A stretch of DNA of 64,000 nucleotides from Malachius bipustulatus (taxonomy: Eukaryota; Arthropoda; Insecta; Coleoptera; Melyridae): assembly GCA_910589415.1 (NCBI GenBank), contig OU342637.1:40144162-40208161 (forward strand). Direction: 5' to 3'. A program made the position numbers and the translations under genes. The notes under the pieces were generated by a model. It saw only the letters and a program-made list of their open reading frames with translations, was not told the origin of the DNA and did no database searches. Positions 8,174 through 18,626 of the stretch are shown here, piece by piece (position 1 is the first letter of the stretch; each line of letters starts with the position of its first letter).

Positions 8174-9382
8174 ATGGCTCAACAACCCATAAATTATGCA
8201 GCTATTAGAGCTTATGCCGACGCTATTCATGAGTTTGATGGCGACGAATTCGCCCTATATCCATTTATAGAGCAATGCACTAGGTTGCTCACTCAGTTTA
8301 CTCGTGCCGACGATGAGGCATTTAATACATATTTATTAGGATTAATTACAAGCAAGTTCAGAGGTAGAGCCCTAGCCCTAGTAGGTAGTCGTTGCGATTT
8401 AGCTACTTGGCCGCAATTTAAAAACGCACTCATAAATTGCTTTGACGATCATCGGAACATAGATTGTCTTGTTAATGATATTAATCTGGCTACACCGCAT
8501 CCAAGAGAGTCATTGCTATAATTTAGTAACCGACTCCAAATGCTACGAGGTAAAATCGCAACTAAGCTAAAAGCGATCCCAATTAATGAAATGCCCCTAG
8601 CGACCAAAGAAATTAAGTATTCTCACTATGAATCCCTAACATTAAACGTTTTTATTAGAAATCTGTCTCCACCGAATCTTCAAATGGCAATCCGCCTCCG
8701 GAACCCCACAACTCTTGAACAGGCGCAAGCATATCTCATACAGGAAGAAAATTTCCAGAGACTGAATAGTCCAAACCTTTCCAAGCAGGGAAATCACAAA
8801 TCCAGCCAACCTATCCAACATCATTTCGCTAGACCTCAACCAACTTTCAATAGAAGGCCTTATCCTAGCCAACAAAATCGTCCTTTTAACGATCAACAAG
8901 TCCCTTTCAGGACAAACTTCCCATCTCAACCACTTAACGTACAACCCCGTAATTTTCCCCAACAACGCTTCTTTACGAATCAACAAGTATTCGGAAAACC
9001 GCAACCTGTATTTGGAAAAAATACATTTTATTCCCGGCAAAACGCCGCTACCAATAATCCAACCCCAATGAGCGTTTCGCACCAAATCTCTCACCGCCCT
9101 AATCAACATAAATTTGGTCCCCCTAGCCCAAAAAGGCAGAAAAACGACGAAATGAACAACATAGAATTTACACCCGAACGAGAAACTAGTTCTCAAAATC
9201 CTGAGTTTTATCACGACCTACCTGAATCAACTCTTCCTGACGACTTCCCGAATTACGATTCTTTGAGTTTCGAACACCCTTACATAACAGATTATTACGA
9301 ATCATCCGAGCCAAGCCTTATCGATAATCGCGAACCCGAAAATTTTCGTTCGCCAGCCTCAGAAAATACGAACTCAATTTAG
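8174..9382 (+). pseudogene. gag: Errantivirus gag, interrupted by one TAA (copy 1)
   Basis: ATG at 8174 opens a frame that stops at TAA 8519-8521 and continues in the same frame to TAG at 9380-9382. The N-terminal ~115 codons are a capsid-like helical region ('FDGDEFALYPFIEQCTRLL', 'FRGRALALV'); the second half is a Gln/Asn/Pro/Arg-rich tail without a zinc knuckle, ending in an acidic segment. The product would be the structural protein of the intracellular particle. The single stop, also present in copy 2, should abolish the full-length protein unless read through. Confidence 0.8.
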
Positions 9383-9946
9383 CAGAATCAGCTCACAGAC
9401 TTCCATATGTTATAACCCAAAATCCACCGCTTAAACTACTAATTGATACAGGCGCAACAGCTTGCCTGCTAAAACCTTCAGTTGTAGAAACCTCTTTACC
9501 CTAATAAAATTTACCAAGAACCATTTAGCTTAAGTTCATGTGGAGTAAACCATGCTGGCAGATTCAGAGCAGACATTCCAATCTTCAAAGAATTCCGCAC
9601 GAATTCAACATACGAGGTATGTCTTTTCGATTTCCATAATTATTTCGACGGACTACTTGGCCTTCCTTTTCTACGAAAAAATAAACTAAAAATTGACCTA
9701 GAAAATAACACCCTAAGTAATGACCAGGTCCAACTCAGACTATTCTATGACAGAAACAATGACGAATTCATCGACCTAGAACCGCATTCCAGTAAAATAT
9801 GCACCGTCACGTGCGACCAGAAAGAGGGAATAATAGAGATTCCCGAAATGAAATCTGAACATTGTCATTCACTCCCAGCGCTTGGTGTCGCAGATAATTT
9901 CGAGACTAAGATCTAAATTTTTAATCTTACAGACGAATCTGTAAAA
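9383..9946 (+). pseudogene. pol: Errantivirus protease region, frameshifted (copy 1)
   Basis: 'LLIDTGATA' (DTG at 9445-9453) is the aspartic-protease active site. Its frame ends in two consecutive stops at 9502-9507; the matching downstream text ('YFDGLLGLPFLRKNKLKID') is in the next frame, showing a frameshift near 9503. That frame has a further TAA at 9914-9916 before joining the RT frame. The protease of this copy is therefore inactive. Confidence 0.75.
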
Positions 9947-11212
9947 TTGAAAAGACCCCACATTTCGAGCAAACCTTTCTGCGAAGATAAATTCTCTATT
10001 TGTAACTTCCAACTGCAATACAACAATCCTAATTCCAAACAATTCGATACCCACACTTTAAACATCAGAATAAAACACTTAAACCCCGAGGAAAGATCTC
10101 AACTACTGAACCTGTGTAGGGAATTCTCTGACGTATTTCATTGCGAAAATGATCAGCTGTCATTTACCAACAAGATCAAACACGATATCAAAACCACAGA
10201 CGAACTTCCCATACATTCGAAAACTTATAGATATCCATACATTCACAAACGAGAAGTAGAGCGACAAATAGACGAAATGCTAGAAAATGGCATAATTAGA
10301 CACTCAGACAGTCCTTACTCAGCCCCTATCTGGATAGTTCCAAAAAAATTAGACGCGGCTAACAAACAGAAATGGCGTATAGTCGTTGACTATCGCAAAC
10401 TAAATGAAAGAACAATTGATGACAGGTATCCCATACCGAACATAACAGACATCTTAGACAGACTCGGACGTGCGAATTATTTCACGACACTCGACCTAGC
10501 GAGCGGCTTTCACCAGATAGAAATGTCCCCAGAGAGCATACATAAGACCGCGTTTTCCACGGAAAACGGTCATTACGAATATCTTAGAATGCCTTTCGGT
10601 TTAAAAAACGCGCCCTCCACGTTTCAAAGAGTTATGAATAACATATTAAAAGGCTTAATAAATAAAATTTGCTTAGTGTACATGGACGACATAATTATCT
10701 ATTCAGCTTCCTTGGAAGAACACATGAAAAACCTAAGATCAGTCCTCACCAGACTACGAGAATCAAACATGAAAATCCAGCCGGATAAGAGCGAATTTCT
10801 ACGTAAGGAAGTGGAATTCCTTGGCCATATCGTTACACCCGAAGATATCAAACCAAATCCTAAGAAATTAGTAGCAATAAAAAAGTTCCCAATACCAACT
10901 ACTGCCAAAGAAATCAAATCCATCCTTGGTCTCGTAGGTTACTATAGAAAATTTATAAAAAATTTTGCAAAAATCACGAAACCCCTAACTCAATGTCTGA
11001 AAAAAGGTCAAACGATTAATCATACCCCTGAATTTATAAATGCAATTAATACTTGTAAAGATCTGCTATGTAACGAGCCCATTTTGCAATATCCAGATTT
11101 TGATAAAGAATTCATCGTAACCACCGATGCCAGTCAGTATGCCATAGGTGCATTTTATCTCAGGGCCCACTCAATTCTGACAAGCCGATCTCATACGCAT
11201 CTCGCACGCTAA
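9947..11212 (+). pseudogene. pol: Errantivirus reverse transcriptase and start of RNase H (copy 1)
   Basis: The frame is open from just after the TAA at 9914. It contains '[10 protein letters not shown]', '[13 protein letters not shown]', '[14 protein letters not shown]' and '[17 protein letters not shown]', then the catalytic box YMDD at 10679-10690 and 'VEFLGHIVT', and ends in the first RNase H motif ('[11 protein letters not shown]'). A frameshift at about 11150-11160 throws it out of frame, ending at TAA 11210-11212. All RT catalytic Asp residues visible are intact. There is no ATG at the start because it belongs to a polyprotein. Confidence 0.9.
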
Positions 11213-12966
11213 ATCCCGCTGAAATTAATTACTCAACAATCGAGAAGGAACTCCTTGCTATTGTTTTCGCTGTAAAGACCTTTAGGCCATACCTTTTTGT
11301 TCGTAAATTCTTGATAGTCACCGACCATAAGCCTCTTACCTGGTTATTTCAATTAAAAGAACCGAACTCAAAACTGATTAGATGGCGACTACTTCTAAGC
11401 GAATACGATTTCGAGATTCGCTATAAAAAAGGCAAAATCAATTCTAATGCCGATGCCCTCTCTCGCGTTAAGATATCCGAACCCAAAATAGAAATACACC
11501 CATTAGATCAAGACGATACCGACAGCCTCTTAGTAGAAACAGGTAACGACGATATTGATGAGTTTCTTAATAATCACCTTAGAGAGACAAACGATGATAA
11601 CACACTGCATTCTAATGTAGAAGACCCCATATTAGATATTCCCATAACGGAACATCCTGTTAATTTCTACAAAAACCAACTAATATTTGAGTTTTCGCCA
11701 AACAAATTAGACCCCACGACAACTAAGAGCCAACCGTTCAATAAAAACAGACTAGTTACGCAATGCAAAAATGACCAACTTGAAGACGCCATTGTCAAAA
11801 CTTTCAAAACCTTCGTGATTCCAAAAACCAAATATTGCCTATTCGTAGATGAAAAATTCCCAGATGGTCTTAGACGCATCTCAACAACACTTCCGCGAGT
11901 ATTCAAAAATAATGCCTTCACGCTGTGCGCATCCAATAAATTTGTCAAGGACATAGAGATTATAGACGACCAACGCATGTACATAAAATTTGTCCATGAA
12001 ACCAAAACAGGTCACAGAGGGATAAAACAAACTATCGATCAAATCTCACAAAAATATTATTGGCCAAACCAAACGGATGACGTCACCAACTACATTAATA
12101 CTTGCAGTATCTGCTTAGCAAACAAGTACGAGAGACGACCATTCGAGTTACAATTTCAACTAACTCCGACACCCTCCAAGCCTTTCGAAATGCTACACAT
12201 AGACACTTTCCATATCGACAAGACCAAATGCTTAACAATAATCGACGTTTTCTCAAAATATGGACAATGCTATGTCCTACAAAAATTCAACTCCATAGAA
12301 ATACTCGACAAACTACTGTCCTATATCAGCCATCACGGCATCCCACAAAAAATCACTTGCGATAACGGAACCGAGTTCAACAACAACATGTTGAAAGATT
12401 TTTGCAAACTCCACGGCATGATTCTTCATTTTACCACACCACAAAATTCGAACTCCAACAGTCCCATCGAAAGATTCCATTCGACTATGTTAGAACATAT
12501 TAGATGCATAAAAATGCAAAATCCATCTTACACCCTCGAAAATACGATTCAACATTCCGTTTTAGCATACAACAGCTCAATTCACAGTACGACTAACTTT
12601 ACTCCCTTCCAAATAATAAACTGTAATATAGACAACAAAGACCCATTCGACATGACAAACGACATAATTACTACCGATTATGTAAACAGACATAAGGAGA
12701 TTAGCAAAAAGCTATTCGAAAAAATCCGCGAGACATCTCAAACGAATAAAGAGCAGTGGATAAATAAAAATAACTTAACTAGGCAATCAGCACCAGACAT
12801 TCCCCCAGACACTCCCGTTCATTACAAGACAGGCAATAGGGATAAACAGAACCCCTTATACAAACCTTCAACCAGTAAAACTAATCAAGGTCCAATACTA
12901 CAAATGTCAGCAACAAAAAGACATAAATCTAAAATCAAACCACCTAGAAAAACGAGCAAAAAATAA
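11161..12966 (+). pseudogene. pol: Errantivirus RNase H remainder and integrase (copy 1)
   Basis: The downstream frame resumes RNase H ('[11 protein letters not shown]', 'YSTIEKELLAIV', 'TDHKPLTWLF', 'NADALSRV'), followed by a ~150-residue linker, a zinc-binding HHCC region ('HETKTGHRG' … 'CSICLANKY') and the integrase core with Asp in 'LHIDTFHID', Asp in 'ITCDNGTEF' and Glu in 'NSPIERFHS'. The frame is open to TAA at 12964-12966. No chromodomain is evident. Catalytic residues look intact, but the frame is separated from RT by the shift near 11155. Confidence 0.9.
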
Positions 12967-12985
12967 CTCAAAACGTTTGTTCCAG

Positions 12986-14656
12986 ATGAACGTCCTCATA
13001 CTCCTACTCATACCCATGATATATTCTCAAACTCCGCTCACCGAATACCCTGGCTTCTTTCCGTACCACTTGGGTCCTGCATACGTGACCACATCAAAAA
13101 TATCATACTTGTATTACATTAACCAACAGCCGTTAACCTCGCAATTAAAAAAGCTAAAAACGACCTACTTAACGACCTACAGACGCCTCAGAGACAACAA
13201 TGATGCTTTCATAAACAACGCACTTCTCCCTCGACTTTTCGATATCCAAGACCAGATTAGCAGCGCCGAAACTACACTCAGAAATTTGCAGCCCGCCGCA
13301 AACGCTCGCCAAAAACGAGGATTAATTAACTTAGGAGGCTCTATCGCAAAAACCTTGTTTGGCACTCTAGACGCTGACGACGGCAAGGCAATCTATGATT
13401 CGCTAAAAGAAATGGGAGAGAACCAAAAATCTCTACAAATTGGCCTTAATAGACAGATCGAATTATACAACGACTTAACAGAAAATATCAATTTCACCAT
13501 ACAAACGTTGAATTCAGATATCGCAATCATCGAAAAGCAAATAAACAATATCACTAAATCTCTTAAAGCTACCACGTATACGTATCTTGAATTAGACAAT
13601 GTAATAAATAGACTTGAGGTAAACACCCAAAAATTCGTTGACGAATTATCAAAGATAGAAACTTCACTGTATTTCTCAAATTTAAATATCCTTACCCACG
13701 AAGTTTTATCAAAAGACGAACTGAAAAATCTGATATCAACCTGCACAGAAAAATATTCTGACGCAATCGTTAAATTTAAAGACATTCACACGTATTTTAA
13801 ATTCGTTAATTTGCAGAGTTTTATCTTTAAGGAAAAGATTCTTTTTGTGGTTAATATTCCACTAATCGATCCTCACGTATACTCCTTCTATCACATCATC
13901 CCAGTGCCTATCAACAACCAAATGATTGTCCCAAACACACCTTTTCTTGCTATCTCACAAGAAACTCAGCTAGAGGTAATCCAAGAATGCCCACGTTTCG
14001 AAGACCTATACATATGCTCAGACATGGACCAGAAAGCGAACACCCAGGACAACTGCGTAGCACCTATAATTATGCAAAAAGAGGAAAGAAACTGTACTAA
14101 AATGCACGTGTCACTGAAAGCCAACATGATCAGGAAAATTGATGAAAATCAATTGCTCATCATTGTCCCAAAAAAGAAGATCGTCATCGAAGAACATTGT
14201 CCAGACCTAGTAACGAAAACAGTTACTCTACCTAGTTTATACCCGATACCAATAAACTGCAAAATACGTATCCTGAACAAGACCTACTATACGTCCAAAC
14301 GTGTCAATGCAGAAGCCATCAAACTAATCAACAACGTCAAATTGGACGATATCCAGCTACACGAAGACCTTCCTATGACCGGCATTCCGGAAATCCATGT
14401 GAACATCTCACACATATCACGAAAATTCCAAGAGCCCATCCTCTTGAAACACCATCACGACAACGTAGCAGCCCACGTCACGACCTGGACAGTAATTATT
14501 CTAATTATAGTTGGATTCGCAGCCTACAAGTTGCACAAAAAACTCACTGTGCAGAAAAAGTTCCACATCGTAAGACAACAGCAGACCACCCTAAATGAAA
14601 ATCAAGATCCCCTAGAAGCTATCGAAAAATCTCCAGAGTCTATTTTTCGTTCTTAA
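12986..14656 (+). CDS. env: Errantivirus envelope (F-type) protein, intact (copy 1)
   Basis: I start at ATG 12986 (556 aa): it follows a splice acceptor at once (ttccag, AG 12984-12985), as in errantiviruses whose env is made from a spliced mRNA. Residues 1-15 form a signal peptide. RQKR at residues 108-111 is a furin-type cleavage site followed by 'GLINLGGSIAKTLFG', the fusion-peptide region of the baculovirus F/errantivirus Env family. Heptad-rich helices follow, then a Cys-rich region, one membrane segment near residues 497-514 ('TWTVIILIIVGFAAY') and a ~42-residue basic tail. The stop codon overlaps the polypurine tract. It is the only uninterrupted gene of the element. Confidence 0.92.
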   Translation: MNVLILLLIPMIYSQTPLTEYPGFFPYHLGPAYVTTSKISYLYYINQQPLTSQLKKLKTTYLTTYRRLRDNNDAFINNALLPRLFDIQDQISSAETTLRNLQPAANARQKRGLINLGGSIAKTLFGTLDADDGKAIYDSLKEMGENQKSLQIGLNRQIELYNDLTENINFTIQTLNSDIAIIEKQINNITKSLKATTYTYLELDNVINRLEVNTQKFVDELSKIETSLYFSNLNILTHEVLSKDELKNLISTCTEKYSDAIVKFKDIHTYFKFVNLQSFIFKEKILFVVNIPLIDPHVYSFYHIIPVPINNQMIVPNTPFLAISQETQLEVIQECPRFEDLYICSDMDQKANTQDNCVAPIIMQKEERNCTKMHVSLKANMIRKIDENQLLIIVPKKKIVIEEHCPDLVTKTVTLPSLYPIPINCKIRILNKTYYTSKRVNAEAIKLINNVKLDDIQLHEDLPMTGIPEIHVNISHISRKFQEPILLKHHHDNVAAHVTTWTVIILIIVGFAAYKLHKKLTVQKKFHIVRQQQTTLNENQDPLEAIEKSPESIFRS

Positions 14657-14665
14657 GGAGGGAAG
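14655..14665 (+). other. Polypurine tract (copy 1)
   Basis: AAGGAGGGAAG directly precedes the 3' LTR and overlaps the env stop codon. Plus-strand priming site. Confidence 0.8.
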
Positions 14666-15093
14666 AGTTATGCAACTGTAATATGCTGATTACAGAGCTT
14701 CCCATTGTTAACGTAAACTTATCTATTATATCCAAATCTATGACTTCCTTTGTTTTATATTTATATTTTAATATCTTTTATGTATGAAACTGACCACAAA
14801 TTCATGGGAACCTTAAAGAACCCTTTGTTTTATATAAATTAGCATAATTCCAGAAGAGTCAATATCCGTTCCCATAGAATCGAAGATTCTAATGTATGTT
14901 AACGATTTCCTTTCCGATAAACGGAAAGTTATAAAATCCCGAAATGTAAAAGGCTCGAGTCAGTTCACTAGATACACTTAGTACGTCGAGTTCTTTAGTT
15001 GTAATCTAATTATTGTTACTGCGTAGTTTTTGTATCTCATGTTCTCAAATAAAACTTTTTAAAAAGGTCTCTATCGTGTTTGCAAATAAAATT
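14666..15093 (+). repeat. 3' LTR (copy 1)
   Basis: Same length as the 5' LTR and identical except one base (G for A near 14806). Followed by the target duplication CACG at 15094-15097. Confidence 0.95.
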
Positions 15094-15097
15094 CACG

Positions 15098-15682
15098 CCA
15101 GCGAAAAGAAGGAAGACCACCAGCAGACCAACGGGAGATCGATGTTTGAGCAGACGTGCTGCCCGATTCGATTATTATTATTGTTAACTAATTATTGAAT
15201 GTATTCACCGAAGTTCCGGGAGCCCTTATTGTTATTTTAGTAATATACCTAATACTTTTGAGCTGAGTCGTTAATTACCTAGTATAATTAACAGCGAGTT
15301 ATCGTCTTTTAACAATTCAGAAGTGCGATGTAGGACTCACTTCCCTTTCAACTTAAAAACTTTGCGCGGCGGAATACGTTGACTGTGAACTATTTAGCGT
15401 ACCAGTGAAAACGCGGGAACTGATTATTTTACGTTGTACGTTTCGTGCTCGTTTATTATTGTTGGAGTGACGTGTTAATCACTTATCGTGCATGGACATT
15501 GGACAACAAGAGTATTTGACTAACCGCTCGTAAGTTTATTTCAAATTATTTTACAGACAATAATAATTTGAGTGAATTCCTAAGTGACATTAATTACATA
15601 AACAATAATTACTGTTGAAGTTGATAATTTAGAACTATTTTCCTTTGTGTTACGGTAGTAAAAAAAAGTATATGATATAAAT
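15098..15682 (+). other. Probable 5' leader of the gag-like gene (copy 1)
   Basis: No domain is visible. The sequence continues the stretch interrupted by the errantivirus at 7201. A 'ctcgtaagt … ttttacag' pair near 15530-15556 is too close together (27 bp) to be an intron. Confidence 0.4.
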
Positions 15683-16402
15683 ATGCCAAGACATAGGAAA
15701 AGGGGTAGACGTTCACGTAGGTCCTCGTCTAGTAGTTCTTCTAGTAGTTCTAGCGAAACGAGCTCTTCGAGTAGTTCATCTTCCTCAAGCAGCTCTGAAC
15801 GTCAAAAACATTTGAAAAAGAAGGTTAAGAGATTGGAAAAGCAACTAAAGTCGAAGTCAAATCATTATCATGGTAAAATAGATAGTGTACATGTGTTTCA
15901 AGGTAACTTGGATGGTCTTACTATGGAACAATGGTTACGTACAATAGATTCAACTGGTGATGTTTTTGATTGGGACGACAGGGCCCGAATATTTTGTATG
16001 TCAAATAAACTAAAAGGTAATGCCAGGCATTGGTATAATAACCAAGAAACATTCAATTTAACTTGGCGTGAATGGAAACAAAAATTGATGGAAGCATTTC
16101 CATCTCAAGCGGGTGTTTTCAATAAGCTAAAGGAATTGGTAAACGCAGAGCGAGACAAAAGGCAAAACGTTGTTGATTTTTATTACAGAAAGCTCAGTTT
16201 AGGTCAAAGCTGTAGGTTAGCTGATTCAGTCATTGTTGACATAATAATAAATACAATTAATGAGCCGTTTGTCAAATCTGGAGCTCGAGCAGCCAGATGC
16301 GCTACCACGGATGCTCTTCTGAAGTTCCTTTCTTCTGAACTTTACAGTCAGTCTGGGTCACGGGAAGTGTGGTTGAAGTGCAACTTTGCCAGTAGGCAAT
16401 AG
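15683..16402 (+). CDS. Gag-like capsid protein with SR-rich N-terminus (copy 1)
   Basis: ATG at 15683 encodes 239 aa ending TAG 16400-16402. Residues 1-38 are basic then almost pure Ser ('MPRHRKRGRRSRR' and Ser runs), residues ~40-57 form a Lys-rich coiled coil, and residues ~65-215 match the Retrotrans_gag capsid pattern of Ty3/gypsy elements: 'MEQWLRTID', 'ARHWYN', 'WREWKQKLMEAFPSQ', 'VVDFYYRKLSLGQSCRL'. There is no zinc knuckle, protease or RT downstream and no LTR around it, and the frame is identical in copy 2. It is either a truncated gypsy element or a gag gene retained by the host; the intact frame beside so many broken ones slightly favours retention. Confidence 0.7.
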   Translation: MPRHRKRGRRSRRSSSSSSSSSSSETSSSSSSSSSSSSERQKHLKKKVKRLEKQLKSKSNHYHGKIDSVHVFQGNLDGLTMEQWLRTIDSTGDVFDWDDRARIFCMSNKLKGNARHWYNNQETFNLTWREWKQKLMEAFPSQAGVFNKLKELVNAERDKRQNVVDFYYRKLSLGQSCRLADSVIVDIIINTINEPFVKSGARAARCATTDALLKFLSSELYSQSGSREVWLKCNFASRQ

Positions 16403-17081
16403 GGTATGTCATTTATCCATACTAATAAGGATAAAATGACACACCAAACCCTTTTTTGAATATCAAATAATTAATATTGTTTATAACTTTTTCTCGTATT
16501 TATTTCCAGTATTAGTTCTGTAACCCTTTGTAGTAAGCATTATATTATGAAAACCTTATTCATTAAACAAATAACTAAACTGGAATGATTTTCGTTCAAA
16601 GTATGTCATTTTAGGACAGGCTCCCCTACCTATATCAAGTAAATAAGCCATTGACATGACATGACATGACAAGCAAAGCATAAATTGTTGTCAATTTGAA
16701 ACATCATAACTACTAGCATACTATTATTTCTGTTAGAATTGTTAATTACAAGCTTAAATAATAGGTCAAAAATCAAAATGAGGAAGACGAAAAAATACTA
16801 CTCACTCCACAAAACATCACAGAAACTGGAAGTCACTTTTAGAAATACGAATTACCTCAAAAATCTCATTCATTGGAAGTAACATTCTGCATAATTATCT
16901 GTTAGGTTAAGCACTCTAGGCTAAAATGAAATTTCATCATAACCTAACTATCAGGTAGGTAGTAAGCCCATGTAATCAATTTGTCAAACTATTAATTATT
17001 TGAAACGTCAAATTTTAACGACGCGGTGCGGCATTAACAATTTCTGTTAAAATTATAATTTAGTTTCAAAAATACGTTAAA
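16403..17081. other. No gene seen (copy 1)
   Basis: AT-rich sequence with a short (tgaca)n run near 16655. A small inverted pair 'gtcatttatcc … ggataaaatgac' (16408-16441) lies just after the gag-like stop. Confidence 0.5.
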
Positions 17082-17228
17082 ATGGAAATTGATAGTGAGG
17101 AAGAGATACACTGTGTACTTATTCCACCGGATTACTCCAAAATGAAAAATTATTTAGATAAATTAATTTTGAGTGCCACCAGTAAACTTACAGAAAATTG
17201 TCGGGATGAGGGAGCCTTTAAAATTTAA
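17082..17228 (+). CDS. Short acidic ORF, 48 aa, unrecognised (copy 1)
   Basis: ATG at 17082 (context aaaATGG) opens 48 codons to TAA 17226-17228, starting 'MEIDSEEEIHCVLIPP'. I do not recognise it. It is followed within 50 bp by the tyrosine-recombinase-like relic and could be the first exon or N-terminal end of that protein. Identical at 34501-34647 in copy 2. Confidence 0.3.
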   Translation: MEIDSEEEIHCVLIPPDYSKMKNYLDKLILSATSKLTENCRDEGAFKI

Positions 17229-17273
17229 ATGAGGGTACCTATTGTAGCCTTTTAATAAACGACGCGTGGGTGA

Positions 17274-17728
17274 ACTGCAGCGACTACCATTAGATACGTA
17301 CTTGAAAATCCAAAATAATGAGCCGTCGGATGAATTTAAGAGATTGCTTTCTCCAACTGAAAAAAATACTAATAAAAAAACTGAAGCGGGTTGTCATAAG
17401 AGATAAGAGAGGGGAGGTGTCCCTGTTTTATTTGACAAGGTAACATAGGATGGAGTGACACTTAAGACCGAAACAATTTTTTTCGAAACTTACAATCCAT
17501 ATTTGTTTGGACAAACTCATTCCGAATCATGCATTATTGAACCATGTGTTTCGTAAACATGTTAATCTTGCGTTAGGTGACTCGAAAAAAACTTCTGCTC
17601 TCACTTCAACAAAACTTCGGAAACATTTAGCTACTATCTCTCAGATACTGAAAATGGGTAGTGATGATTTAGAGCAAGTGGCAACATTTATGGGTCATAC
17701 ATACCATGAAAACACACATGAACATCGA
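17274..17728 (+). pseudogene. Tyrosine-recombinase-like relic (spans copy 1/2 junction)
   Basis: This complete view, across the unit border, shows more of the relic than the window start: 'LQRLPLDTYL', 'FKRLLSPTEKN', then 'GGVPVLFDKVT' and 'NPYLFGQT', then 'LTSTKLRKHLAT' and 'ATFMGH'. Text is spread over two or three frames with stops, so it is dead. It shows that the array border in this window cuts nothing special. Confidence 0.5.
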
Positions 17729-18085
17729 AGAAAAGTAGCTGACCTGGGTCTGTTTTACAAATATTTTAATGGAAAGTGTTCAAAAGACGTGGTCCGCTTG
17801 ATCCCACCAAGATCAAGACCGGGCAGATATACACGCCGAGCCGCAGACGCTCATCCGTATCAGGTTCAGCTCGTTACACCTCGTACCACCCTATTTCAGA
17901 CTTCTTTTATGTATAGAACCGCATCACTTTGGAATAGCATTCCAAAGGGCGTGTTTCCCGAAGTATACAACCTACAGAGATTCAAGGCCAACGTGAATCG
18001 ATATCTCCGCTCATGCACCGCTCCCAGAGCGTCATAGGGATTTCCCTGCAAAGCATGTGCATTTTCAATTTAAAAAAAAAAAAAA
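17729..18085 (+). mobile_element. Non-LTR retrotransposon 3' end (copy 2)
   Basis: As at 316-669, with a poly-A run 3 bp longer (18072-18085) and a T instead of A at its start. Confidence 0.7.
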
Positions 18086-18197
18086 CAGTGAATGGTATAG
18101 ATTGTCTAACGATATACAGGGTTAGAACTATTTAAAGGGCCACTACAGGGATATCCTAAACCATTGAAGATACGAGGTCGGTTAAATTAGAGAAAAG

Positions 18198-18572
18198 TTG
18201 TATATATCATATATTCATATATCATCTACCTATGGAGACGAAGCAGCTAGTGTGCTGAAGACATGGGCCAGAGCCAACATCAAGTTAGCTTCTTACGTGA
18301 ACAGAAGAATTTTTCTCTTGCGCTGCAAAAACACCGGCATCAGCCCCGCACACATCACCCAGAACCTACGTTGCCTCTACACATCGCTGGACTCCAACCC
18401 TGACGCAACCCATAGGAAGGCAGACAACTTCATCCACAGGTTGAAAGCTAAGATAATTAAATTAGAGATAGATATAACTCAAAAACATGTCATTGAACTT
18501 AATAACTCACTTGAAAGACTCAAACATAGGGCACGTGAATTAATCCCTTTCAATATAATAAGAATATATTGA
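18198..18572 (+). pseudogene. Penelope-like N-terminal piece (copy 2)
   Basis: Protein text identical to 782-1156. Confidence 0.6.
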
Positions 18573-18626
18573 ATATAATAGAATATAATACTAAACAGGA
18601 GCACATTTATAAATATTTTTTTGTCG

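Larger units (their letters stand above)
7206..15093 (+). mobile_element. Full-length errantivirus-type LTR retrotransposon, 7,888 bp (copy 1)
   Basis: Two 428-bp direct LTRs flank a primer-binding site, gag, pol (PR-RT-RNaseH-IN), env and a polypurine tract, the order of Ty3/gypsy errantiviruses. The insertion is flanked by the 4-bp duplication CACG (7202-7205 and 15094-15097), and the LTRs start AGT and end ATT as in that group. The LTRs differ by one base (A at 'ttcataggaa' versus G at 'ttcatgggaa'), so the insertion is young, but gag and pol carry stops and frameshifts while env is open. Described only; identical disabling changes occur in copy 2. Confidence 0.95.
1..17413. repeat. Tandem array unit, copy 1 (17,413 bp)
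   Basis: Base 1 of the window recurs at 17414 and again at 34833, and every feature in this block repeats in the same order and orientation. This copy is 6 bp shorter than copy 2 because of a shorter poly-A at about 657-669 (3 bp), a shorter AT run near 5550 (2 bp) and a shorter A run near 6300 (1 bp). Private bases include T at the 'tgcttgcttgata' stretch (~2338), C in 'gactcgaatc' (~2920) and A in 'gctccactcc' (~4727), where copies 2 and 3 agree with each other. The left boundary of the array is outside the window, so the phase at which the unit begins is arbitrary. Confidence 0.97.

Noticed and set aside
15530..15556. Possible intron in the gag-like leader
   Set aside because: 27 bp between donor and acceptor is too short to splice.
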